This document shows, in pieces, positions 28,340-38,763 of a stretch of 64,000 nt of DNA. The notes below the pieces were generated by a model. It saw only the letters and a program-made list of their open reading frames with translations, was not told the origin of the DNA and ran no database searches. Position 1 is the stretch's first letter, and each line of letters starts with the position of its first letter. The stretch comes from an uncultured Porphyromonadaceae bacterium (GTDB lineage: Bacteria; Bacteroidota; Bacteroidia; Bacteroidales; Muribaculaceae): contig CANRVB010000012.1 of NCBI GenBank assembly GCA_947643165.1, forward strand, positions 1 to 64,000, given 5' to 3'. The position numbers and the translations under genes were made by a program.

Positions 28340-30310
28340 ATGAAATTATTCAAATCATATAAAAAGCTGGGTCTCACCGCCCTTATGGCAGGCATGCTGA
28401 GCTTTTCATCCTGCAACTACCTCGACATCGTTCCACCGGAACAGGTGCAGGTGAACGACGCGATGGAAAACCACCAGAATGCTCTGGGATTCCTCTACAG
28501 CTGCTATGCGTTCTCTAAGAACGATAACGTTGGCGAACTGCCCTACGGCAACTATCTTTATGACATCAACACCACCGCCGACGATATCCTCAACCCACAC
28601 GCTTGGGCTGCCGACGGAAACGGTGGTCCCGCACTCATTCTGCTCAACACCCTCTCCGCTCAGAATGCACGCGACTACTGGGGTCACAACTACAACGGTA
28701 TCGGACAGTGCCTCCTGTTCCTCGAGAAGCTCGACGAGTGCGATCCTCTCGGACGCGGCATAATCACAGCCGAGGAAGACAGAGAGTGGCGCGCCGAAGC
28801 TAAAGCCCTCAGCGCTTACTACCACTTCGTGATCCTGCGCCGCTATGGCCCGATCGCTATCCTCGAGGAGCGTCTGCCCCTCGATGCTCCACAGTCCATA
28901 TTCCCCGGTCGCTACCACTTCGACTACTGCGTGGACTGGATCTGCCAGCAGCTTGATGAAGCCGCCAAAGACCTCCCCGCCATCCGCGACGTGGCATACA
29001 TGGGACGTATGACATCAACCATCTGTAAGGCCGTCAAGGCGCAGGCTCTCCTGCTCGCCGCATCGCCCCTCTGGAACGGTTCATTCCCCTACACTACATT
29101 CAAGAACGACACTTGGGAAACTCCCGGCTACGGCACCGAGCTCGTCAGCCGCAAATACGACGAAAGCAAATGGACCCGCGCCCTCGCTGCCGTAGAAGAA
29201 GCCATCACCTGGGCCGAAGGCCAGGGCCAGCGCTCACTCTACACCAACAACGAGTATCGTGACGCCAACATCAACCTGAACGACCTCTACATCCCCGGAA
29301 ACGTTTCCGACAAGTTCAAGGAAGATGTTCTCCGCATGCGCTACCTCCACTACGCCTGCGAGAACGAAGGAAACCGCGAGGGTATCATGGTAACCAACCC
29401 CGGCGGTCTCACCACCCAGTGGTTCGCTTCATTCCCGCGCAACATCATGCAGCTCAACAGCGGTACTGTACTCTCCGGTTTCTCCGGCTTCAACCCCACT
29501 CTCAACGCCGTGCAGCGCTTCCTCACCGCCGACGGCTACATGCCCGAGAACGACCCCAACTTCATCGACGAGTCTCAGTGGTATGAGAGCGCCGGAATGC
29601 CCGACAATGGCGTTGGCCGCAGCCGTATCATCAACCTCTGCGTAAACCGCGAGCCGCGCTTCTATGCCTGGATCGGATTCGACGGTGGTGACTACTCTAT
29701 GCGTATAGCCAACGGCGAGCCCAAGACCCTCAACATGCTCGACAAGACAATGCAGGGCTACAACTCCGCTACCCGCGACAACTCTGCCACCGGTTTCCTC
29801 TGCCAGAAGTTCATGCCGCCCGTAATGCAGATCTCCAAGGATAACGCCTATGTAGGCTACGTTTCACCCTCACGTATGGTAATCCGTCTCGCCGAGCTCT
29901 ACCTCGCGCGTGCCGAGTGTAACGCCGCCCTCGGAAACACCGAAGCCGCTATCCGCGACATCAACGTTATCCGCAACCGCGCCGGTGCAACTCCCCTCAC
30001 CTCTGCCATGGTCAACGCTTCCGGCATGAACATCATGGAGTGGGTCAAGACCGAATGGAACAACGAATTCTTCGCCGAAGGCAAGCGCTTCTTCAACGTA
30101 CGCCGCTGGGTTGAAGGTGAGAAATACTTCGGCCTCGGAAAGCGCCTTGGCCTCAACGCCCTCTCTAAGGAGAACCCAACCTTCGAGGAGTTCAACAAGC
30201 CTACTACTCTGCCCTACACCTACACCTGGGGCAACAAGCTCTACCTGTACCCCATACAGTATGGCGACGTTTACGCTAACCCACAGCTTGTACAGAACCC
30301 CGGCTTCTAA
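28340..30310 (+). CDS. SusD/RagB-family nutrient-binding lipoprotein
   Basis: Lipobox 'LSFSSCNYLDIVPPEQV', SusD signatures, 'LAELYLARAECNAALGNTEAAIRDINVIRNRAG'. Confidence 0.96.
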   Translation: MKLFKSYKKLGLTALMAGMLSFSSCNYLDIVPPEQVQVNDAMENHQNALGFLYSCYAFSKNDNVGELPYGNYLYDINTTADDILNPHAWAADGNGGPALILLNTLSAQNARDYWGHNYNGIGQCLLFLEKLDECDPLGRGIITAEEDREWRAEAKALSAYYHFVILRRYGPIAILEERLPLDAPQSIFPGRYHFDYCVDWICQQLDEAAKDLPAIRDVAYMGRMTSTICKAVKAQALLLAASPLWNGSFPYTTFKNDTWETPGYGTELVSRKYDESKWTRALAAVEEAITWAEGQGQRSLYTNNEYRDANINLNDLYIPGNVSDKFKEDVLRMRYLHYACENEGNREGIMVTNPGGLTTQWFASFPRNIMQLNSGTVLSGFSGFNPTLNAVQRFLTADGYMPENDPNFIDESQWYESAGMPDNGVGRSRIINLCVNREPRFYAWIGFDGGDYSMRIANGEPKTLNMLDKTMQGYNSATRDNSATGFLCQKFMPPVMQISKDNAYVGYVSPSRMVIRLAELYLARAECNAALGNTEAAIRDINVIRNRAGATPLTSAMVNASGMNIMEWVKTEWNNEFFAEGKRFFNVRRWVEGEKYFGLGKRLGLNALSKENPTFEEFNKPTTLPYTYTWGNKLYLYPIQYGDVYANPQLVQNPGF

Positions 30311-30332
30311 AATCACTTAACTTTAGCGATAA

Positions 30333-31670
30333 ATGAAAAAATTATATATAGCATCAACCATAGCGGGGCTGTTGCTCGCCGGTACTTCTTGCTCTGAGAC
30401 TTACGACATCTATCCCGAAGACTCCGCAAGTGTCGTAATGATCAAGGACGCCGGTGCGAAGGAGCTGACCGTTTACTCCACCGAGACCAAGGTGCCCGTT
30501 TCAGTGACTATACTGAAAGGTGGACACAGCGAGGGTCGCGACGCTGTCATCGAGCTGCGTGCGATGGACCAGGCCGAATTCGATGAATATCGTGCTGAAG
30601 CCGGTACTCCATACACCCTCCTCCCCTCCGACTGCTTCTCTTTCACTCAGGAGGGTCAGACCACTTCCACCCAGATCCAGATGAGCGCCGACGAGACCTA
30701 CAAGATCGTAGAAGTCTACATCAACGCTTCCGCTTTCGGACAGTACATGGAAAACTACGACGCTTCTCTCTACCGTCCCGTTCTTCCTATCGTCCTCCAG
30801 AGCTCCGACGCTTCGGTCAACACCGACAGCTACGAGACTTTCATCCTGCCCAGCTATGTTGAGCCGGGTCTCGAGTTCAAGCAGAACGGTCTCCGCAGCT
30901 ACGATCTCTCTAACGGAAAGATGACAGCCACTGTCACTCTCCCGATCGAGAACAAGTGGGACATCACATTCACTGTAGGTGTCGACAAAGACCTTCTCGA
31001 CAAGTACAACCGCGAGAATGAGACCGACTACACCCTCATTCCCGAAGCGGCTTACTCTGGCCTCCAGACAAGCTACTCAATGCCCGCCGGAACATCTTCG
31101 GTCGAGATCTCTCTCAATATCGACCCCTCTAAGATGGACCTCAACGACGCCCTCCCGCTCAAGATCACGAGCTGCAGCGTCAGCGGTATCGAGCCCGACG
31201 AGCAGACCGGCTGGTTCATTGCCGACGCATCGGTTCCCTTGACCGCCGACATGTTCTCGACAAACGCTCTCGAACCCTCCGAAGGTTCGCTGGCCAACCT
31301 GCTCGACAACGACCTGAGCACTTACTTCCACACCGCTTGGTCGGTTAGCGTTTCAGGTTATCACTGGATTCAGGTCACAACTCCCGACAAATACTCCAAG
31401 ATCCAGATATCCTACAGCAACCGCGTCAGCGCTACCACAAACGCCCTCGCATTCTTCAACTTCTACACCGGCACATCAAACAACGATCTGACCATGGTGA
31501 AGAAGTACGTCTGGGATGCCGACGGCCTCAACGGCGCAAGCGGTGGCTGGACTACCCTGGCTCCAATGTCGCTCTCGACTCCTCAGAACGTGTTCCGCAT
31601 CGAGAACACCAGAAGCTGGAACGGCAACCTGTTCTTCGTTATGACCGAATTCCGCATGAAGGCGATCTAA
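30333..31670 (+). CDS. DUF1735 (BT_3987-like) surface lipoprotein with C-terminal discoidin-like domain
   Basis: Lipobox 'LLLAGTSCSETYD'; DUF1735-like repeats 'YTLLPSDCFSF' and 'YTLIPEAAYS'; C-terminal 'NLLDNDLSTYFHTAWS...HWIQVTTP'. Confidence 0.8.
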   Translation: MKKLYIASTIAGLLLAGTSCSETYDIYPEDSASVVMIKDAGAKELTVYSTETKVPVSVTILKGGHSEGRDAVIELRAMDQAEFDEYRAEAGTPYTLLPSDCFSFTQEGQTTSTQIQMSADETYKIVEVYINASAFGQYMENYDASLYRPVLPIVLQSSDASVNTDSYETFILPSYVEPGLEFKQNGLRSYDLSNGKMTATVTLPIENKWDITFTVGVDKDLLDKYNRENETDYTLIPEAAYSGLQTSYSMPAGTSSVEISLNIDPSKMDLNDALPLKITSCSVSGIEPDEQTGWFIADASVPLTADMFSTNALEPSEGSLANLLDNDLSTYFHTAWSVSVSGYHWIQVTTPDKYSKIQISYSNRVSATTNALAFFNFYTGTSNNDLTMVKKYVWDADGLNGASGGWTTLAPMSLSTPQNVFRIENTRSWNGNLFFVMTEFRMKAI

Positions 31671-31691
31671 TCCCCACGGACTATTACACAC

Positions 31692-31735
31692 AAAGCGAAG
31701 GCGCGGCCTGCAACCGCCCTTCGCTTTTATTTTTG
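31692..31735 (+). terminator. rho-independent terminator of the SusC/SusD/DUF1735 operon
   Basis: AAAGCGAAGG...CCTTCGCTTT stem followed by TATTTTTG. Confidence 0.8.
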
Positions 31736-31774
31736 CCCGGCCATAACTGACCGGCACCATCCTCTCAGCTACCG

Positions 31775-32458
31775 TCAGCGACCCTCAGCGATCACCGACG
31801 CGATCTCCCAGTCAAGAGGACTGTCTATGTCCACGCTGTCACGCTCCGTCATCTCATACTTCACCCTGCGCTCGAACGAGCTCAGCGGCCCCCGCCTCAG
31901 CGACGCCGGATTGATTATGTATATCGCCCCGTTATACTCCCAGCAGTCCGGTGCATCCTGACGGCACAATATCGCCCCGCCGCCTTTGCTTATATGCAGC
32001 ATACCATCACCATCCTCCTCATAGCAGTTCAGATACGGATTCGTTCGCGCCGGCCTGACGCTCACCACCATGTCCAGACCATCATTATACATCGCCAGGG
32101 CCTCACGCACATGAGCCCCCGTCCTGAAGGGAGAAGTCGGCTGCAAAAGTATCACCACATCCGGCTCATACCCCCGGTCCCTGTAGAAATCAAGCGCGTG
32201 CAGCAGCACCGGATAAGTACCCGCATTGTCCGCCGCAAGCTCCGCCGGACGCATGAACGGCACATCTATACCCGCGGCCCGCGCGCAAGCCGCTATCTCG
32301 CTGTCATCCGTCGAGACACATATCTCACTGTCCGCTGCCACAGCCCGCGCTGCCTCTATCGTATAGTGGAGCAACGGCTTGCCCGCAAGCGGCTTTATAT
32401 TTTTTCCCGGCACGCCCTTGCTGCCGCCACGTGCGGGTATTATGACCAGTGGCTTCAT
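31775..32458 (-). CDS. acylneuraminate cytidylyltransferase family protein
   Basis: 'LVIIPARGGSKGVPGKNIKPLAGKPLLHYTIEAA', 'ILLQPTSPFRTGAHV'. Confidence 0.9.
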   Translation of the reverse strand: MKPLVIIPARGGSKGVPGKNIKPLAGKPLLHYTIEAARAVAADSEICVSTDDSEIAACARAAGIDVPFMRPAELAADNAGTYPVLLHALDFYRDRGYEPDVVILLQPTSPFRTGAHVREALAMYNDGLDMVVSVRPARTNPYLNCYEEDGDGMLHISKGGGAILCRQDAPDCWEYNGAIYIINPASLRRGPLSSFERRVKYEMTERDSVDIDSPLDWEIASVIAEGR

Positions 32459-32473
32459 TTCTTGCTATTATAA

Positions 32474-32514
32474 TAAAAAAAGCGCTACCGCTGTCCACAA
32501 GACATGATAGCGCC
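32474..32514 (-). terminator. probable terminator of the small lipoprotein gene
   Basis: On minus strand GCGCTA-N20-TAGCGC followed by a T-tract. Confidence 0.6.
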
Positions 32515-32563
32515 TGATGTATGGAAGCCGGAGTCTCGCTCCGGCCAACTTCAAATAGTTATA

Positions 32564-32785
32564 TTAGTTCTGAGCGGGAGCTTCAGCCTCTACAGCCTCT
32601 ACAACAACTGTGGTGTCGTTGGTCAGAGTGTCAACAGCTTCAACAGCCTCTACAGCCTCTACAACTTCTGTTTCTGCTACGATGCTATCGGTGGCGGTAG
32701 CTTCAGCCTCGCTCTTGTTACCGCAAGCGGTAAAAGCAACAGCTACGGCAACGGCTGCAGCTGCGCAAATGAAAGTCTTCTTCAT
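32564..32785 (-). CDS. small low-complexity lipoprotein with EAV-rich repeats
   Basis: 73 aa; lipoprotein signal 'MKKTFICAAAAVAVAVAFTACGNKS'; 'VVEAVEAVEAVDTLTNDTTVVVEAVEAEA'; own -7 TACTTTTG and terminator. Confidence 0.7.
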   Translation of the reverse strand: MKKTFICAAAAVAVAVAFTACGNKSEAEATATDSIVAETEVVEAVEAVEAVDTLTNDTTVVVEAVEAEAPAQN

Positions 32786-32975
32786 AATTTGATGTAGTAA
32801 GTTATATTAAGTTATAATTCGTTGTCAATAAGACTGCCATTGGTGAATGGCTCGGCAAAAGTACGATAAAAAATTATGCTGTACAACATATTTTTTAAAA
32901 ATTTTCAGAATTAACACTCCCGCTTCAATTATAAGTTGGAAATAACACATGTTTTTTTGTAATTTTGAGCATTAT

Positions 32976-33929
32976 ATGTCCACAAAACTCCAGATGAAGA
33001 AGCGTGTAAGACTGATACGCATATTGTTAAGCATCGGCGCCCTCGCCCTCTTGACGGGTGGGCTGACGCTCGGCGGCATGCAGATTCCTCTCTTCGCCGG
33101 ATGGATTGTCAAAGTTCAGCTCCTCCCCGCCGTCGCAAGCTTCTCTCTGCTCACATTCCTCCTCTGGCTCTGTGCAACTCTCCTGTTCGGACGCATCTAC
33201 TGCTCCACTGTCTGCCCTATGGGCACTGTCATGGATATCGCCGGACGACTGAGCCGCCTGCCCGTCCGCGACGGACTCCCCGCAAACGAAAAGCGGCGCT
33301 ACCGCTACACCCACCCACAGACATCCCTGCGCTACATCCTCCTCGTCGGTGTGCTCACCTGCCTTATCGGTGGATTCATGGCCATTCCATCGCTTATCGA
33401 CCCCTACACGGCCTACGAACGCCTCTGCACCACTATCCTCCACCCCCTCTGGTGCTCAATCTCGGGATCCGACACGACCGTCAACCCCACCGCCGCGACC
33501 CCCGGCACGATATATCCCCCGCTCATGATTGCCATGGCCACATCCGCGGGAGCTGCCGTCGCAGTCTCGACCATCCTCATCGTCGCTTGGTTTGCCTGCC
33601 GCAACGGACGGGTCCTCTGCAACACCATCTGCCCTGTCGGAACCACCCTCGGCATGGTCAGCCGGTACTCCGTCTTTCAGATGGACATCGACACCGACCT
33701 CTGCACACAATGCCGCCGTTGCGTCGACGGATGCAAGGGAGGATGCATCAACCTCGACGACCATACCGTCGACAGCTCACGTTGTGTGGTGTGTTTCGAC
33801 TGCACTGCGCTCTGCCGCGACAACGCTATCCGCTACACCGCCACCCGCAAGCAACTCTCCATACCAATGATGCAGCGCACCGAGTCAAAACGACCGCTCG
33901 GCAGGGCAACTGCCATGACAAAAAACTGA
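32976..33929 (+). CDS. NapH/NosR-like membrane 4Fe-4S ferredoxin-type protein
   Basis: '[16 protein letters not shown]', '[16 protein letters not shown]' and ferredoxin motifs '[15 protein letters not shown]', '[11 protein letters not shown]'. Start [10 protein letters not shown] or MKKRVRL (32994). Confidence 0.85.
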   Translation: MSTKLQMKKRVRLIRILLSIGALALLTGGLTLGGMQIPLFAGWIVKVQLLPAVASFSLLTFLLWLCATLLFGRIYCSTVCPMGTVMDIAGRLSRLPVRDGLPANEKRRYRYTHPQTSLRYILLVGVLTCLIGGFMAIPSLIDPYTAYERLCTTILHPLWCSISGSDTTVNPTAATPGTIYPPLMIAMATSAGAAVAVSTILIVAWFACRNGRVLCNTICPVGTTLGMVSRYSVFQMDIDTDLCTQCRRCVDGCKGGCINLDDHTVDSSRCVVCFDCTALCRDNAIRYTATRKQLSIPMMQRTESKRPLGRATAMTKN

Positions 33930-33949
33930 GAAAAAACAGAACAACCGCA

Positions 33950-34744
33950 ATGAAACAATACCTCGAACTGCTTCAACATATCAAGGACCACGGAACCGAC
34001 CGCATGGACCGCACAGGCACAGGCACACGCAGCGTCTTCGGCTACCAGATGCGTTTCAACCTCGACGATGGATTCCCCCTCCTCACCACCAAAAAGCTCC
34101 ATCTCAAGTCTATCATCCACGAGCTCCTCTGGTTCCTCAAAGGCGACACCAACGTCAGGTATCTTCAGGACAACGGTGTCCGGATATGGAACGAATGGGC
34201 CGACGCCGACGGCAATCTCGGGCCTATCTACGGAAAGCAGTGGCGGGCATGGCGCGACTACAACGGTGGCACGATCGACCAGATCGCCCAGGCCATCGAT
34301 ACCATACGCCACAACCCCGACTCACGGCGTATCATCGTCAGCGCATGGAACGTCGCCGACATCGACAGCATGCACCTCCCTCCATGCCACGCCTTCTTTC
34401 AGTACTATGTGGCCGGCGACCGTCTTAGCCTCCAGCTCTATCAGCGCTCTGCCGACTGCTTCCTTGGTGTACCTTTCAACATCGCCAGCTACGCCCTGCT
34501 CCTCATGATGACCGCACAGGTCACCGGACTCAAGCCCGGCGACTTCGTCCATACCCTCGGCGACGCACATATCTACACAAACCATCGCGAGCAGGTCGAT
34601 CTGCAGCTCAGCAGAACCCCCGGACCCCTGCCCCGCATCATTCTCAATCCCGACATCAAGGAAATTGGCGACTTCCATTACGACGATTTCACCCTCGAGG
34701 GCTATGACCCCCAGCCATCCATCAAAGCAGAAGTAGCCGTATGA
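33950..34744 (+). CDS. thyA: thymidylate synthase
   Basis: '[36 protein letters not shown]', '[12 protein letters not shown]', '[20 protein letters not shown]'. Confidence 0.97.
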   Translation: MKQYLELLQHIKDHGTDRMDRTGTGTRSVFGYQMRFNLDDGFPLLTTKKLHLKSIIHELLWFLKGDTNVRYLQDNGVRIWNEWADADGNLGPIYGKQWRAWRDYNGGTIDQIAQAIDTIRHNPDSRRIIVSAWNVADIDSMHLPPCHAFFQYYVAGDRLSLQLYQRSADCFLGVPFNIASYALLLMMTAQVTGLKPGDFVHTLGDAHIYTNHREQVDLQLSRTPGPLPRIILNPDIKEIGDFHYDDFTLEGYDPQPSIKAEVAV

Positions 34745-35259
34745 CCAACCGACACACCATCACTATCATTGTGGCTTGCGCACAGGACGGAGCCATAGGA
34801 CGGGCCGGCGACATGCCGTTCCGCATCAGCGACGACCTCCGGCGGTTCAAGCAGATCACCCTCGGGCATCCCCTCATCATGGGCCGCAAGACCTTCGAGT
34901 CTCTGCCCGGAGTTCTCCCCGGACGCACCAACATCGTTGTCAGCCGCAACCCCGGCTATGCACCCGACGGTGTCAAGGTCTGCGAGTCCCTCGAACGTGC
35001 TGTCAAGATAGCCCGTGAATGCGAAGGCAACGACAACATCATGATTATTGGCGGTGGCGAGATCTACCGCCAGGCCATCACCCTGGCCGATATGATCGAA
35101 CTCACCGAAGTCGAGGCCCGCTACGACGACGCCGACACTTTCTTTCCCGACATTCAACCATCCATGTGGTCCCTCCGCGAGCTGAGCCAGTGGAAATCCG
35201 ACTCCAGGTCCGGACTGCGCTACCGCTACCTCACCCTCCGGCGGATCAGAAACAAATAA
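34741..35259 (+). CDS. folA: dihydrofolate reductase
   Basis: '[49 protein letters not shown]'; ATGA overlap with thyA. Confidence 0.95.
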   Translation: MTNRHTITIIVACAQDGAIGRAGDMPFRISDDLRRFKQITLGHPLIMGRKTFESLPGVLPGRTNIVVSRNPGYAPDGVKVCESLERAVKIARECEGNDNIMIIGGGEIYRQAITLADMIELTEVEARYDDADTFFPDIQPSMWSLRELSQWKSDSRSGLRYRYLTLRRIRNK

Positions 35260-35282
35260 ACACTAAGTAAATCCTGTAAACC

Positions 35283-36182
35283 ATGACACAGACCGAACAA
35301 TTCAACAAAGATCAGGCCTACCAGGGCGTTCTGATCAGCGGATTCAGCATGCTGGGCATCATTGTACTGCTGATTGCAGCAGCCGCGTGGGGATTTTACA
35401 CCGAGTCTCCCGTTCTCATTGGGCTGGGTGGACTCGCCATATTTGCCGCCGTATTCTGTATGTGCGGATTCATGACCCTCGAACCCAACGAGGCCATGGT
35501 CATGATATTTTTCGGAAAATACAAAGGCACTGTCCGCCGCGTCGGATACACATGGGCCAACCCGCTCATGACCAAGCGCAAGATGTCCCTCCGCATACGC
35601 AATCTCGATGTCGAGCCGATCAAGGTCAACGACCGCACCGGCAACCCCATTCTCATCGGACTCGTGCTCGTCTGGAAAGTCACCGACACCTATCGTGCCG
35701 TATTCGACGTTGACAACAGCGGCCGCAACGGATCAGTCCTCTCCAATTTCGTCGCCATACAGAGCGATGCCGCTCTGCGCGAGGTGGCCGGACGCTACGC
35801 CTACGACAACAACAGCATTCACACCGACGAGATCACCCTCCGCGACGGTGGCGAGCATGTCAACGACGAACTCGAGAAGAAACTCAACGAACGTCTCGCC
35901 ATGGCCGGAATCGAAGTCGTGGAAGCCCGTATCAACTATCTCGCCTACGCCCCCGAGATTGCTGCCGTCATGTTGCGCCGGCAGCAGGCAAGCGCTATCG
36001 TCAGCGCTCGCGAGCAGATAGTCGAAGGCGCTGTTGGAATGGTTCGTCTGGCCCTCGAGACCCTCGAACGTGATCAGGTGGTCCAACTCTCACCCGAGCG
36101 CAAGGCAGCTATGGTCAGCAACCTCTTGGTTGTCCTCTGCAGCGATGACTCGGCTACTCCGGTGGTAAATGCCGGCGAATGA
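35283..36182 (+). CDS. SPFH/band 7 domain membrane protein
   Basis: Two N-terminal TMs then 'MTLEPNEAMVMIFFGKYKGTVRRVGYTWANPL' and a SPFH coiled region. Confidence 0.9.
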   Translation: MTQTEQFNKDQAYQGVLISGFSMLGIIVLLIAAAAWGFYTESPVLIGLGGLAIFAAVFCMCGFMTLEPNEAMVMIFFGKYKGTVRRVGYTWANPLMTKRKMSLRIRNLDVEPIKVNDRTGNPILIGLVLVWKVTDTYRAVFDVDNSGRNGSVLSNFVAIQSDAALREVAGRYAYDNNSIHTDEITLRDGGEHVNDELEKKLNERLAMAGIEVVEARINYLAYAPEIAAVMLRRQQASAIVSAREQIVEGAVGMVRLALETLERDQVVQLSPERKAAMVSNLLVVLCSDDSATPVVNAGE

Positions 36183-36212
36183 CAAACCTCATAGACCATA
36201 GACCTCAATACC

Positions 36213-36875
36213 ATGAAACGATTAGTGATATTTGATCTCGACGGTACCCTCCTCGACACTATCGACGACCTCGGTACTGCTACCAACTACGCCCTCGCTC
36301 AATCCGGTTATGCGCAGCATTCTCTCGACAGCTACCGCGACATGGTTGGAAACGGTATTACAAAACTCATTGAACGCGCCCTCCCGGTCGATGCCCGTAC
36401 CGGCGACACTATTGAGCGCGTTCGTGAGAAATTCAAGGAATACTACGGCAATCACCTCACCGACTTCACAAAGCCATACCCCGCCATACCCGAACTGCTT
36501 GATGAGCTCCGGGCGCGCGACATAGCCATTGCCGTTGCCAGCAACAAGTATCAGGAGGCCGTCGACAAACTTATCGGCCACTTCTTCGGCAATCTCCAGT
36601 GGGCCGCTGTCGAAGGCCACAGGATCGGATACCCCACCAAGCCCGATCCATCCATTGTCTTCAGAGTCCTCTCCGAACATCCCGCCCGCAAGGACGAGGT
36701 TCTCTACGTCGGCGACTCGGGTGTCGATATGGAGACAGCTCGACGCGCTTGCGTCGAGAGCGTCGGCGTCACTTGGGGTTTCCGGCCCGTGAGTGAGCTC
36801 CGCGACTGTCATGCCGACCATATCATTTACAATCCCGACGACATACTCCCTCTGGTCGAAGCCGATGAGATCTGA
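36213..36875 (+). CDS. HAD-family hydrolase, phosphoglycolate phosphatase-like
   Basis: 'VIFDLDGTLLDTIDDLGTATNYAL', 'VASNKYQEAV', 'YVGDSGVDMETARRA'. Confidence 0.92.
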   Translation: MKRLVIFDLDGTLLDTIDDLGTATNYALAQSGYAQHSLDSYRDMVGNGITKLIERALPVDARTGDTIERVREKFKEYYGNHLTDFTKPYPAIPELLDELRARDIAIAVASNKYQEAVDKLIGHFFGNLQWAAVEGHRIGYPTKPDPSIVFRVLSEHPARKDEVLYVGDSGVDMETARRACVESVGVTWGFRPVSELRDCHADHIIYNPDDILPLVEADEI

Positions 36876-36923
36876 TCCGGCCGGACCTTACCCTGAGTTG
36901 ACATTATTCCGACACCCCATTTT

Positions 36924-37124
36924 ATGAACAAAATAGTCCGATTCTATGTAGAAGGCTTCAGACAGATGACCACAGGACGTGCGCTCTGGGCTCTCATCAT
37001 TGTGAAGCTGCTTATCATATTCGGTATCATGAAGCTGTTCTTCTTTCCCGATATACTTAGTCGCGACTACTCTAACGATAGCGAACGGGCGGCGGCTGTG
37101 AGGTCCACACTCACATCCCGCTGA
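36924..37124 (+). CDS. DUF4492 small membrane protein upstream of cydA
   Basis: 'MNKIVRFYVEGFRQMTTGRALWALIIVKLLIIFGIMKLFFFP'; location before cydA fits. Confidence 0.8.
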   Translation: MNKIVRFYVEGFRQMTTGRALWALIIVKLLIIFGIMKLFFFPDILSRDYSNDSERAAAVRSTLTSR

Positions 37125-37173
37125 CGCGCCGACTCCCGAATTTTATTACAAAACCCTCAAATACCAAAAAACA

Positions 37174-38739
37174 ATGGACGACTTGATGAGCGTAGTCGAC
37201 TGGTCTCGATGGCAGTTTGCGCTGACAGCGATGTATCATTGGCTATTCGTTCCCCTTACACTCGGACTCTCCATGATCGTAGCCATCATGGAAACCATCT
37301 ATTTCCGCACCCGCGACCGGCGTTGGCTTGCGATGACTAAATTCTGGATGATCCTCTTCGGAATCAACTTTGCCATGGGCGTGGCTACCGGAATTATTCT
37401 CGAATTTGAATTTGGAACCAACTGGTCCAACTACAGCTGGTTTGTCGGCGACATATTCGGTGCGCCCCTTGCCATCGAGGGTCTGCTGGCTTTCTTCATG
37501 GAATCGACATTCATCGCCGTGATGTTCTTCGGTTGGAACAAGGTCAGCCCGCGCTTCCATCTGGCTTCCACATGGCTCACAGGCATTGGTGCATCCATAT
37601 CCGCTGTCTGGATCCTCATAGCCAACTCCTGGATGCAATACCCCGTAGGCATGGAGTTCGACCCCGCTCAGATGCGCAATGTCATGTCATCGTTCAGCGA
37701 GGTTGTCCTCTCACCTGTCGCTATACACAAGATCATCCACTCTATTGCCAGCGGTTGGACACTCGCAGGCGTCTTTGTTATCGGAGTTAGCTGTTGGTTC
37801 CTCCTCAAAAAGCGCCACCACGACTTTGCTGTCTCAAGCATCAAGGTCGGCGGTTGGGTAGGTCTGGTAGGCCTCCTGGTCACTCTGTGGGCCGGCGACG
37901 GATCAGCTCTCGATGTCGCTAAATATCAGCCCATGAAGCTCGCCGCTATGGAGGGCCTCTACAAAGGTCAGCATGGACAGGCTATCACGGCCTTCGGCAT
38001 AATCAATCCTGCCAAAAACGCGCAGAACGATGAGGATGAATACCTCTTCGACATCTCCATACCCTATGGTCTCTCCTTCCTTGCCACTCACGATCCTCAC
38101 GCGTTTGTACCCGGTATCAACGACCTTATCGAAGGTCGTTACATCACTGCCGCCGGCGACACTGTCAATACCGTAAGCTATGCCGAGCGTATAGCCCTCG
38201 GAAAACAGGCGCACGAAGCGCTCAGAGCATTCGACAAAGCCTATGCCGCCGGCGACCAGGCCGCTATGGATGCCGCAAAGGCCGATCTCCGTACCAACTA
38301 CAAGTATTTCGGTTATGGATATCTCGACTCGCCTTACGATGCTGTTCCTCCCGTAGCAATGACCTTCTATACATTCCATATCATGGTCATTCTCGGAAGC
38401 TATCTCCTCCTCTTCTTCGTGGTTGTGCTGTTTGTTGTCTACCGCAAGCCCGCTTGGCTGGGCAAAAAGTGGCTCCTTTGGATTGGAATGCTCAGCATAG
38501 CGGCTGTATGGATCTGCTCCGAGGCCGGTTGGATCACTGCCGAAGTAGGTCGTCAGCCCTGGATCATTCAGGACATCATGCCTACCCGCGCAGCCATAAG
38601 CGACATCGCCACATCCACTGTCATAACCACATTCTGGATGTTTGCAGCTGTATTCACAGCTCTTCTGTGTGCTGAAATGTGCATAATGGGCCGGCGCATT
38701 GCCAAAGGTCCCGAAGATCCCGGAAGCACTGACAAATAA
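37174..38739 (+). CDS. cydA: cytochrome bd ubiquinol oxidase subunit I
   Basis: 'DWSRWQFALTAMYHWLFVPLTLGLSMIVAIMETIYFRT', 'GFGTNW'-like 'FGTNWSNYSWFVGDIFGAPLAIEGLLAFFMEST'. Confidence 0.97.
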   Translation: MDDLMSVVDWSRWQFALTAMYHWLFVPLTLGLSMIVAIMETIYFRTRDRRWLAMTKFWMILFGINFAMGVATGIILEFEFGTNWSNYSWFVGDIFGAPLAIEGLLAFFMESTFIAVMFFGWNKVSPRFHLASTWLTGIGASISAVWILIANSWMQYPVGMEFDPAQMRNVMSSFSEVVLSPVAIHKIIHSIASGWTLAGVFVIGVSCWFLLKKRHHDFAVSSIKVGGWVGLVGLLVTLWAGDGSALDVAKYQPMKLAAMEGLYKGQHGQAITAFGIINPAKNAQNDEDEYLFDISIPYGLSFLATHDPHAFVPGINDLIEGRYITAAGDTVNTVSYAERIALGKQAHEALRAFDKAYAAGDQAAMDAAKADLRTNYKYFGYGYLDSPYDAVPPVAMTFYTFHIMVILGSYLLLFFVVVLFVVYRKPAWLGKKWLLWIGMLSIAAVWICSEAGWITAEVGRQPWIIQDIMPTRAAISDIATSTVITTFWMFAAVFTALLCAEMCIMGRRIAKGPEDPGSTDK

Positions 38740-38763
38740 CCTCACTCCATCCATATTATAATC

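Noticed and set aside
32504-32797. 97-aa + ORF with SLYSLYN repeats
   Set aside because: Antisense of the EAV-repeat lipoprotein, which has signal peptide, lipobox, promoter and terminator.
33101-33949. Long + frame extending thyA upstream by ~280 aa (track ORF 33101..34744)
   Set aside because: It overlaps the well-supported 4Fe-4S protein gene in another frame; His/Arg/Pro-rich translation is an off-frame artefact. ThyA starts at ATG 33950.
37903-38754. 283-aa minus ORF antisense to cydA
   Set aside because: cydA is unambiguous; shadow ORF.
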